From the NCBI GenBank assembly GCA_007133445.1, contig SLMR01000104.1, positions 1 through 6,850 of the forward strand: a DNA stretch of 6,850 bases, given 5' to 3'. Both the position numbers and the translations under genes were made by a program. Each line of letters opens with the position of its first letter. Within the stretch, counting starts at the first letter, position 1. This document shows, one piece after another, positions 1 through 5,530 of this stretch. The stretch comes from Aquisalimonas sp. Lineage in GTDB: Bacteria; Pseudomonadota; Gammaproteobacteria; Nitrococcales; Aquisalimonadaceae. The notes under the pieces were generated by a model. The model was not told the origin of the DNA. It worked only from the letters and a program-made list of their open reading frames with translations, and did no database searches.

Positions 1-2
1 AG

Positions 3-21
3 TGACAGGCGTTTGACAGGC
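3..21. repeat. 8-bp direct repeat TGACAGGC with 11-bp period upstream of prk
   Basis: The octamer TGACAGGC occurs at 3-10 and again at 14-21, so the copies sit 11 bp apart, about one helical turn. The second copy overlaps a perfect TTGACA hexamer. Tandem copies on one face of the helix are a common layout for an activator or repressor site, but no regulator gene is visible in the window and the repeat may be chance. The function is inference only. Confidence 0.4.
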
Positions 22-42
22 CCTCGGGTCCGTCGCCACTAT
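13..42 (+). promoter_or_regulatory. candidate sigma-70 promoter for the prk operon
   Basis: A perfect -35 hexamer TTGACA lies at 13-18. It is followed after 18 nt by a weak -10-like CACTAT at 37-42, which matches only three of six consensus positions. The placement, about 40 nt before the prk start codon, is sensible for the first gene of the plus-strand block. The window begins only 12 nt upstream, so the wider regulatory region cannot be seen. Confidence 0.35.
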
Positions 43-83
43 CCGGCCGCCTGCGGCCCCACTCTGCACGGAGATCCGGCTTC

Positions 84-1109
84 ATGACGCTGCCTGCCGA
101 CGCCATTCCATCGGACGACCTCCGCACCCTGCTCCAGGGCGCGCGGCGGCCCATTCTGCTTGGTGTGGCGGGGGACAGCGGCAGCGGCAAGACCACCTAC
201 ACCCACGGCATACGGCGGCTGCTGGGCAACGACATGGTCACCTCCATCCCCCTGGACGGTTACCACCGGGAGGACCGCGCCCAGCGGCGGCGCAGTGGCC
301 GCCTGCCGCTTGATCCCGCCAACAATCACCTGGACCTGGTGGAGGAGCACCTGCGCGCGCTGCGCGCGGGCAAGCCGGTGGAAGTACCAGTGTACAACCA
401 CCAGACCGGCTGCTTCGACGCGCCGCAGATCGTGCGCCCGGCGCCGGTGGTGGTGATCGAGGGGCTGCACGCGCTGTATCAGCATCTGCTGCCCCAGCTC
501 GATTTCGCGCTGTACGTGGACACCGACCGGGACGTGAAGTGGCGCTGGAAGTTCGAGCGCGACGTCTCCTACCGCGGCCACGATCCGGCCGAGCTGGAGA
601 GCGAGATCCAGCGGCGCGAGGCCGCCTACAAGCAGTGGATCGATTTCCAGAAGACCAGCGCCGACGTGGTGGTGAAGATCCATGAAAGCGACCTGGGCGA
701 GCTGGCCCACCAGCAATACGACGGGCCGGTGCCGGACAACTGCTACCACATGGAGATCGTGACCGCGCCGGTGGACCTGCATCTGCCGCCGCTGCATCTG
801 CCGATGAACCTCAACGCGGCCATGGAGGCGGACGCACGGCCGTTCATGCTGGCCATGGTGCCAAGCAGTTACTGGGGCAAGCACGTCAACGTCACCCACA
901 TCGACGGCGTCACCCCCATTGAGGCGATTCAGCAACTGGAAGATGACATCATGGCACTCACCGGCATCGCCCGGGATCTGGATTCCTGCCTGATCAGCGA
1001 CGAAGCGCAGAACTCCACCATGCGGCTGGCCCAGTCCCTGGTTGCATGGCCATTCCTCGGCAAGGTGCGCTGCCTGCTCAACGAGTGGCACAACGAGGAC
1101 CTGAGCTGA
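84..1109 (+). CDS. prk: class II phosphoribulokinase
   Basis: This is predicted to phosphorylate ribulose 5-phosphate to ribulose 1,5-bisphosphate with ATP in the cytoplasm. The 341-residue product has a P-loop at residues 30-37 (GDSGSGKT). The segment LDGYHREDR contains D58, H61 and R65, which align with the catalytic base D42 and the sugar-phosphate ligands H45 and R49 of the Rhodobacter enzyme. A YNHQTG motif follows at 104-109, the Walker B segment VVVIEGLHA contains E126, and K156, R159, D160 and R164 match the K165/R168/D169/R173 set. The length and the C-terminal domain (SSYWGKHVNVTHIDG near 261-275) fit the plant, cyanobacterial and archaeal class II enzyme, not the roughly 290-residue proteobacterial class I. 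The regulatory cysteine of the chloroplast P-loop is serine here (S34), so thioredoxin control of that type is not expected. GGAG at 70-73 supports the start. The gene ends 2 nt before the next one. A related kinase acting on another sugar phosphate cannot be excluded. Confidence 0.88.
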   Translation: MTLPADAIPSDDLRTLLQGARRPILLGVAGDSGSGKTTYTHGIRRLLGNDMVTSIPLDGYHREDRAQRRRSGRLPLDPANNHLDLVEEHLRALRAGKPVEVPVYNHQTGCFDAPQIVRPAPVVVIEGLHALYQHLLPQLDFALYVDTDRDVKWRWKFERDVSYRGHDPAELESEIQRREAAYKQWIDFQKTSADVVVKIHESDLGELAHQQYDGPVPDNCYHMEIVTAPVDLHLPPLHLPMNLNAAMEADARPFMLAMVPSSYWGKHVNVTHIDGVTPIEAIQQLEDDIMALTGIARDLDSCLISDEAQNSTMRLAQSLVAWPFLGKVRCLLNEWHNEDLS

Positions 1110-1111
1110 GC

Positions 1112-1354
1112 ATGGGCCGATTGCTGCTCGCGGCAGTCGGCGCGGGGCTGGTGGTGGCCGCCTACGTCACGCTGCTGTACGGGTTTTTCGTCTGGATCTG
1201 GCCTGTCCTGCCCGACTGGGCGATGCTGATCGCGTTCGTGCTGATCGCCGCCGCCGTGATCGGCTCGCCCATCATGGCGCTGAAGTACTACGGTACGGTA
1301 CGCTCGGCGGCGCGCAGGGCGCGCGGAGACCACACAGAGGACGACCGGCGATGA
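1112..1354 (+). CDS. small two-helix membrane protein, function unknown
   Basis: I do not recognise a family. The 80-residue product has two hydrophobic stretches, about residues 3-28 and 33-58, separated by a short turn containing PVLPDW. A basic, hydrophilic tail (VRSAARRARGDHTEDDRR) follows, so both helices probably span the inner membrane with the tail in the cytoplasm. The ATG at 1112 is preferred over the in-frame ATG at 1046 because the latter lies inside prk and would add a non-hydrophobic segment; GAGG at 1095-1098 is a somewhat distant ribosome site. The gene starts 2 nt after prk and its stop overlaps the start of the GAF-GGDEF gene in an ATGA, which suggests translational coupling. 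A role as membrane partner of that protein is inference from position only. Confidence 0.7.
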   Translation: MGRLLLAAVGAGLVVAAYVTLLYGFFVWIWPVLPDWAMLIAFVLIAAAVIGSPIMALKYYGTVRSAARRARGDHTEDDRR

Positions 1355-2415
1355 CGGATGCCAAGGACCCCCGCGATCTGGTCACGCTGCTGGCAGCGGC
1401 TGCCGACGCCCAGGCGGAGGCCACAAGACGGCTGGACGAGGCGCGCGCCCGCGAGGCCGACCGCCCGCTAACCGGCGACCCGGCGCTTCTCGCCACCGTT
1501 GCTGAAGTCATCACGGCCATCGCCCGGCAAACGGACACGCGGGGTGTGCTTGAGCGCATGGCCGGCGCGGCGCGCCGCATGATGCCCGCGGCTGGCTGCG
1601 TCGTGCTGCTGCGCGCACCGGAAGGTGGCGGCGCCAATCTCGCCGCCTACTGGGACGCCGCCACGCTCTGGATCGAAGGCGCCAGCCGCCCGCAGACCAT
1701 GCCCGATGCGCTGGATCGCATCAGCCGCGGAGACACCTTCCCTGCCCTGCAGCTCGACCTGGCCGGCGCGGGGGTTGCCGTGGGCGAGTTCCGCGTGTGG
1801 CTCGACCACAGCAGTGCAACTGAGGCGGACACGGCGTCTGCGCATATTATCGCGGAAGCGGCCGGCCTCGCCCTGGCCGGCCTCGCCCTGCAGACCAACG
1901 CCCGCCACCGCTCCGTGCGCGAGCCGTTGACCGGGCTGTTCAACCGTCGTTACCTCGAAGACACCCTGCAGCGGGAGCTCCACCGCTGCAGGCGCGTGAA
2001 ACGCCCTCTTGGCCTGATCCAGCTGGACCTGGACGGCCTCTCCGGATTCAATCTGGAACACGGCCGCACCGCCGGCGACCGCCTGCTGCAGGCCGTGGGC
2101 GGGCTGCTGCAGTCAAGCTTCCGCGGGTCCGACGCCGCGTGCCGCATTGACGATGACACCTTCGTGGTGGTCATGCCGGACGCCGACCTGAACGACACGC
2201 GGCTGCGCGCCGAGCATCTGCGCGACCAGATCGCGGCGCTGGAGTTTCCCCTGGGGCAGCAGGTCATCCAGGGGGTGCCCGCCTCCGTCGGCGTCGCCGG
2301 CTACCCTGATCTCGCCATTACCGCGGACGAACTGATGCTGGCCGCCGACAGCGCGGTGCAGCTCGCCAGGGGCGCAGGCGGCAACACCGTGGAGATCGCT
2401 CAGCGGGCGGGGTGA
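1351..2415 (+). CDS. GAF-GGDEF protein with degenerate active site, probable c-di-GMP receptor
   Basis: The 354-residue product has no membrane segment. An N-terminal helix (about 10-40) precedes a GAF-like sensor domain (about 45-180), a linker helix, and a GGDEF domain (about 188-350) that opens with the hallmark EPLTGLFNRRYLE at 191-203. The catalytic loop that should read GGDEF or GGEEF reads DDDTF (267-271; codons 2149-2163), so both glycines and the glutamate are lost. The upstream segment LDLDGLSGFN (225-234) keeps D226, D228 and N234 but lacks the usual FK pair. The inhibitory-site motif RxxD is intact as R258-G-S-D261, exactly five residues before the decayed motif. By analogy with PelD-type receptors, I infer that the protein binds c-di-GMP rather than making it. 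It overlaps the preceding membrane gene by 4 nt. Catalytic loss is well supported by the sequence; ligand binding is inference. Confidence 0.92.
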   Translation: MTDAKDPRDLVTLLAAAADAQAEATRRLDEARAREADRPLTGDPALLATVAEVITAIARQTDTRGVLERMAGAARRMMPAAGCVVLLRAPEGGGANLAAYWDAATLWIEGASRPQTMPDALDRISRGDTFPALQLDLAGAGVAVGEFRVWLDHSSATEADTASAHIIAEAAGLALAGLALQTNARHRSVREPLTGLFNRRYLEDTLQRELHRCRRVKRPLGLIQLDLDGLSGFNLEHGRTAGDRLLQAVGGLLQSSFRGSDAACRIDDDTFVVVMPDADLNDTRLRAEHLRDQIAALEFPLGQQVIQGVPASVGVAGYPDLAITADELMLAADSAVQLARGAGGNTVEIAQRAG

Positions 2416-2427
2416 CCCGTTTTGCGG

Positions 2428-2433
2428 TACACT
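2428..2433 (+). promoter_or_regulatory. possible -10 element before the transporter-RLP-cupin genes
   Basis: The 49-nt gap between the GGDEF gene and the transporter contains TACACT in a GCGGTACACT context, which resembles a gammaproteobacterial -10 box. No good -35 hexamer lies at the right distance; GGTGAC at 2411-2416 is too close. It would place transcription initiation about 25 nt before the ATG at 2465. This is weak evidence that the last three genes can be transcribed separately from prk. Confidence 0.25.
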
Positions 2434-2464
2434 CGCCGGCCCATTCCGCCGCCGCCTGCCCTCA

Positions 2465-3343
2465 ATGCAACGTAACCTGCTGCTCGGTGCCCTGTTCATC
2501 GTCATCTCCGAATTTCTGCTCGCGAGCATGAGCGCGGCGGTAAAGGTGCTGGCGGAGACCATGCCCGAGGCGATGCTGGTGTTCTTCCGCAACCTCTTCG
2601 GCCTGGCGGTGCTGATGCCGCTGGTGCTGCGCAACGGCTGGGCAAGCCTGAAAACCACCGTGCCGCACCTGCACTTCATGCGCGCGGCGGTGGGTGTGGC
2701 GGCGATGTACTGCTTCTTCTACACCATCGCCCACATGGCGCTGGCGGAGGCGCTGCTGTTCAAGCTGACGGCGCCGTTCTTCATCCCGCTGATCGCGCTG
2801 CTGTGGCTCTCCGAGACCATCCCCAACAGTGCCAAGGTGGCCATTGCGGTGGGATTCATCGGCGTCGCGTTCATTCTGCAGCCCGACGCCGACGGCATTC
2901 AGCTGGTGGCGGTTGTGGGCCTGCTCGGCGCCGTCCTGGCGGGTCTCGCCAAGGTGACGATCCGCCGCATGAGCCGCACCGAGCCGGCGGTGCGCATCGT
3001 GTTCTGGTTCGGCGCGTTCGCCACACTGATCTCCGCCGTGCCACTGCTGTGGACATGGCAGACACCCGAACCACGCGCACTGCTTTGGCTGCTGGGCATG
3101 GGGCTTTGCGCCACCACCGCACAGTTACTGCTCACCCGCGCCTACGCGCTGGCGCCCGCCGGACAGATCGGGCCATTCACCTACGTCTCGGTGGTGTTCG
3201 GCGCCATCTACGGCTGGCTCTTCTGGGACGAATACCTGGACACGCCCACATTCATTGGCATGCTGCTGGTGGTGCTGGCGGGCGTTCTCACCACCCGCGG
3301 TGGCCCAGGAAAACCGGCCACCCGGCCCGCAAAGGAGACCTGA
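2465..3343 (+). CDS. EamA/DMT-family transporter
   Basis: The product is a 292-residue inner-membrane protein of the drug/metabolite transporter superfamily. About ten hydrophobic helices can be drawn: residues 5-27, 36-55, 70-90, 94-116, 124-139, 147-163, 176-195, 204-223, 235-254 and 261-277, giving the usual two five-helix EamA repeats. Typical features include FFRNLFGL at 40-47 near helix 2 and the segment LAPAGQIGPFTYVSVVFGAIYGW (about 229-251, split here for reading) with the following WDE at 254-256. The C-terminal tail is short, basic and hydrophilic. The start codon has no clear Shine-Dalgarno sequence. The stop lies 4 nt before the RubisCO-like gene, so the two are almost certainly co-transcribed. 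The substrate cannot be read from sequence; the family exports or imports small metabolites, and the link to methylthio-sugar metabolism is inferred from position. Confidence 0.92.
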   Translation: MQRNLLLGALFIVISEFLLASMSAAVKVLAETMPEAMLVFFRNLFGLAVLMPLVLRNGWASLKTTVPHLHFMRAAVGVAAMYCFFYTIAHMALAEALLFKLTAPFFIPLIALLWLSETIPNSAKVAIAVGFIGVAFILQPDADGIQLVAVVGLLGAVLAGLAKVTIRRMSRTEPAVRIVFWFGAFATLISAVPLLWTWQTPEPRALLWLLGMGLCATTAQLLLTRAYALAPAGQIGPFTYVSVVFGAIYGWLFWDEYLDTPTFIGMLLVVLAGVLTTRGGPGKPATRPAKET

Positions 3344-3347
3344 CATC

Positions 3348-4454
3348 ATGGCCGACCGCATGCAGGTGGATTACCTGCTCACTTGCCAGGCAGACGAAGA
3401 CGCCGACACCAAGGCCCGTGACATCGCCCTGGAGCAGACCGTGGAGCTGCCGGAAGACTGTGTCCCCGATGCCATCCGCGACCGGCTTGTGGGCCGCATC
3501 GAGCGCCTGGACCCTCTGCCCGACCACCGGTTCCACTGCACCATCAGCTTCGACAGCGCGCTGTTCGACGGCGAACTCACGCAGTTGCTCAACACGCTGT
3601 TCGGCAATATCTCCATGAAGGACGGCATCCGGCTCACGGACATCCGCTGGCCCGACAGCGTGCTGGACGCCGTTGGCGGGCCTGCCCACGGCATGGACGG
3701 CATCCGCCGGATGGCCGGAGCACCGGCGAACCAGGGGCTGCTGTGTACGGCACTCAAGCCCGTTGGGCTGAGCGCCCGCGCGCTGGCGGAGCGGGCCTAC
3801 GCGTTCGCCCGCGGTGGCATGGACATCATCAAGGACGACCACGGCGTGGCCAACCAGGTGGACGCCCCCTTCGCCGACCGTCTTGCCGCCTGCCAGGAGG
3901 CTGTTACCCGCGCCAACGCGGAAACCGGCGGCAACAGCCTCTACTTCCCCAATGTCACCGCACCGTGGCCGGTGCTGGAAGAGCGCCTGCAGGCGGCGAA
4001 GGACGCCGGCTGCCAGGGCGTGCTGATCAGCCCGTGGATTACCGGGCTGGACGCCATGCGCTGGGCACGGGACCGTTTCGGCCTGGCCCTGATGGCGCAT
4101 CCGGCGCTGACCGGCAGCCATTTCCGGCCGGAGCACGGGATATCGCCGGAGCTGCTGCTGGGTGACCTGTTCCGGCTGGCCGGCGCTGACGCGTCCATCT
4201 ACCCCAACACGGGCGGCCGGTTCGGCTTCAGCCTGGCCACCTGTGAGGCGATCAACCACCGCCTGCGCTACGCCCTGGGCGGCCTGCCCGCCGCCGCGCC
4301 CACGCCGGGCGGAGGCATGGATGCCGCCCGCGCCCGTGGCTGGCTTGACCAGTACGGCACCGATACCATATTGCTGATTGGCGGAAGCCTGTATCAGCAG
4401 GGCGACCTCACCGCCGCAACCGAGACGCTGCGGGCAGCGATCGGGCGAACCTGA
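3348..4454 (+). CDS. RubisCO-like protein (form IV), probable 5-methylthioribulose-1-phosphate isomerase
   Basis: The 368-residue product has the RubisCO large-subunit fold: a small N-terminal domain (about 1-120) and an alpha/beta barrel. It keeps the Lys-Pro motif at K137-P138 (TALKPVG) and GGMDIIKDDHG at 156-166, with K162 at the position of the carbamylated lysine and D164 a metal ligand. H165 replaces the glutamate ligand, H251 (MAHPALTG) matches the barrel histidine, and glycine phosphate-binding loops occur at 319-324 and 345-346. The loop 6 lysine needed for carboxylation is absent: IYPNTGGRFGFS at 284-295 has none. It therefore should not fix CO2. With the adjoining cupin, the best analogy is the Rhodospirillum rubrum RLP, which isomerises 5-methylthioribulose 1-phosphate to 1-methylthioxylulose 5-phosphate. 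The ATG at 3348 follows AAAGGAGA at 3331-3338, whereas the longer frame to 3255 runs into the transporter gene. An enolase-type MtnW or an apionate-pathway RLP is a less likely alternative. Confidence 0.92.
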   Translation: MADRMQVDYLLTCQADEDADTKARDIALEQTVELPEDCVPDAIRDRLVGRIERLDPLPDHRFHCTISFDSALFDGELTQLLNTLFGNISMKDGIRLTDIRWPDSVLDAVGGPAHGMDGIRRMAGAPANQGLLCTALKPVGLSARALAERAYAFARGGMDIIKDDHGVANQVDAPFADRLAACQEAVTRANAETGGNSLYFPNVTAPWPVLEERLQAAKDAGCQGVLISPWITGLDAMRWARDRFGLALMAHPALTGSHFRPEHGISPELLLGDLFRLAGADASIYPNTGGRFGFSLATCEAINHRLRYALGGLPAAAPTPGGGMDAARARGWLDQYGTDTILLIGGSLYQQGDLTAATETLRAAIGRT

Positions 4455-4470
4455 ATCAACCGGAGTCACC

Positions 4471-4917
4471 ATGGCCAGAATCGTTCGCGCAAATGACTAC
4501 CGCTGGGATGTGCCGGTGAAGGAATACAAGACCGACGGCACCGGCTTTCGGGATATTCACCGGCAAACGCTGCTGGGTGAGGAGGCGGGCGAGGAACGGC
4601 TGAATTTCATTACCCGCTATTTCGAGATCCAGCCGGGCGGCTATTCCTCGCTGGAACACCACGAACACCCCCATTCAGTGGTGATCATTCGCGGCGCCGG
4701 AGAGGTTGTGCTGCACGATCGTGTGGAATCCATTGGTCTTCACGATTGCGTCTACATTGCGCCCCATCAATGGCATCAATTCCACGCCACCACCGATGAA
4801 CCATTAGGGTTTCTCTGCATCGTCGACCGGGGGCGGGATCGCCCGCAGGTGCCTGACGAAAGCGACCTGGAGGCGCTGCGGGAGAATCCGGAGATCGCGA
4901 AGCGGATCAAGGTCTGA
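4471..4917 (+). CDS. small cupin, probable methylthioxylulose-5-phosphate methylthio-lyase
   Basis: The 148-residue product is a single-domain cupin. Motif 1 is GGYSSLEHHEHPHSVVIIRG (56-75), with candidate metal ligands H63, H64, H66 and H68. Motif 2 is DCVYIAPHQWHQFHA (92-106), with H102 and H105. The following PLGFLCIVDRGRDRPQVP (111-128) is typical of this small-cupin group. In R. rubrum the cupin partner of the RLP is a metal-dependent enzyme that removes the methylthio group of 1-methylthioxylulose 5-phosphate to give 1-deoxyxylulose 5-phosphate for isoprenoid synthesis. I assign the same role from adjacency (16-nt gap) plus fold, not from diagnostic residues. The ATG at 4471 is preceded by CGGAGT at 4461-4466; the frame extends up to 4378 but that part lies inside the RLP gene. 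Its stop TGA directly abuts the stop of the opposing transposase gene. Confidence 0.87.
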   Translation: MARIVRANDYRWDVPVKEYKTDGTGFRDIHRQTLLGEEAGEERLNFITRYFEIQPGGYSSLEHHEHPHSVVIIRGAGEVVLHDRVESIGLHDCVYIAPHQWHQFHATTDEPLGFLCIVDRGRDRPQVPDESDLEALRENPEIAKRIKV

Positions 4918-5448
4918 TCACTCGAACTCCACGCCAACCACGGTCTGCGGCTCCGATGCACCCCAATCCGGTGGGTACCACCCTCTTTCCACGGCTCGGT
5001 GGAAGCTGCTGTGCGGCCATGCGCCGGGGTGGGCGACCAGGCCGTGCTTCACCGGGTTGTAGTGGATGTAGTCCCGATGCCGCCGGAAGTCGGTCTCGTC
5101 GCGAATGAGGTGCTCCCGGTACCGGCGCTGCCACACCGGTGCACCGCCTGCGCGGCGGGCGTATTCACCGGGAAGATCCGGCTGCGACTGGGTGAACAGC
5201 GCCTTCAGGATCTTCCATCGGCGCGGATAGTCCGCGTCGTCCGCGGGCAGCGTCCAGAGTGCGTGCAAATGGTCGGGCAGAACGACCATGGCGTCGATGC
5301 GGAACGGATGTGCCTGGTGGGTACGCCGGAGCGCGGTGCGCAGCCGCTGGACGTTGGCGTCACTGGTGAACAGCGGGAGGCGGTCGTGGGTGACGACGGT
5401 GAAGAAATACGTGCCACCCGGCACGCGGGTGCGGCAGTAACGGGACAT
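4918..5448 (-). CDS. rayT: REP-associated tyrosine transposase (RayT)
   Basis: The 176-residue product belongs to the single-domain Y1 HUH nucleases related to IS200/IS605 transposases that process REP hairpins. The HUH motif is H60-L-H62 in VVLPDHLHALW. The catalytic tyrosine lies in RDYIHYNPVKHGLV at 126-139, most likely Y127. The N-terminal YFFTVVTHDRLPLF and the WPHSSFHR segment near 144-151 are typical of the family. All key residues are intact, so an active enzyme is plausible. The start at 5448 is fixed by an ideal AAGGAGG ribosome site at 5455-5461, 6 nt upstream; an open frame continues to 5601, but that extension has no family homology and runs over a REP hairpin and the end of the neighbouring gene. 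REP-like hairpins occur 55 nt upstream and again at 6138-6212. RayT genes are usually single-copy, domesticated elements. Confidence 0.92.
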   Translation of the reverse strand: MSRYCRTRVPGGTYFFTVVTHDRLPLFTSDANVQRLRTALRRTHQAHPFRIDAMVVLPDHLHALWTLPADDADYPRRWKILKALFTQSQPDLPGEYARRAGGAPVWQRRYREHLIRDETDFRRHRDYIHYNPVKHGLVAHPGAWPHSSFHRAVERGWYPPDWGASEPQTVVGVEFE

Positions 5449-5503
5449 GATCGGCCTCCTTGCCAATCGATGGTTTTTGTTTGAGGGGGAGAGGTTAGTC
5501 GAT

Positions 5504-5523
5504 GGTGGGCGTGAACGTCCACC
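5504..5523 (-). repeat. REP-like hairpin between rayT and the thioredoxin-like gene
   Basis: GGTGGGC at 5504-5510 and GTCCACC at 5517-5523 form a seven-pair stem, including one G-T pair, around the 6-nt loop GTGAAC. Read on the minus strand it is GGTGGACGTTCACGCCCACC, closely similar to the hairpin at 6193-6212. It lies 55 nt upstream of the transposase start and 7 nt past the stop codon of the thioredoxin-like gene. No T-tract follows on the minus strand, so it is not a standard intrinsic terminator, although it may protect the upstream mRNA 3' end as REPs do. Confidence 0.7.
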
Positions 5524-5530
5524 CGGCGGG

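Noticed and set aside
39..1091. 350-residue open frame on the minus strand opposite prk
   Set aside because: It is antisense to a gene with a full set of catalytic motifs, its translation is His/Val/Arg-rich with no recognisable domain, and long antisense frames are expected at this GC content.
1351..2415. Active diguanylate cyclase
   Set aside because: The GGDEF motif is DDDTF and the FK pair of the substrate-binding segment is missing, so catalysis is very unlikely.
3255..3347. N-terminal extension of the RLP into the transporter gene
   Set aside because: The out-of-frame Trp/Cys-rich segment is a shadow of the last transporter helix; the ribosome site AAAGGAGA fits the ATG at 3348.
3348..4454. 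Genuine CO2-fixing RubisCO partner for the phosphoribulokinase
   Set aside because: The loop 6 lysine and the glutamate metal ligand are absent, and the protein is far shorter than a form I large subunit.
4378..4470. N-terminal extension of the cupin
   Set aside because: It overlaps the RLP 3' end out of frame; the cupin has its own ribosome site before 4471.
3288..4472. 394-residue open frame on the minus strand opposite the RLP gene
   Set aside because: It has the same character as the frame opposite prk: low-complexity antisense translation over a well-supported gene with a strong ribosome site.
4970..4982. Palindrome GGTGG-GTA-CCACC inside the 3' end of rayT as a further REP
   Set aside because: The stem is only 5 bp with no GTAG foot, and it encodes the WYPPDW segment of the protein, so chance or coding constraint is enough.
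5462..5503. Plus-strand T-rich run (GGTTTTTGTTTG) as a terminator tail
   Set aside because: No hairpin precedes it on the plus strand and no plus-strand gene ends there; on the minus strand it is an A-rich leader ahead of rayT.
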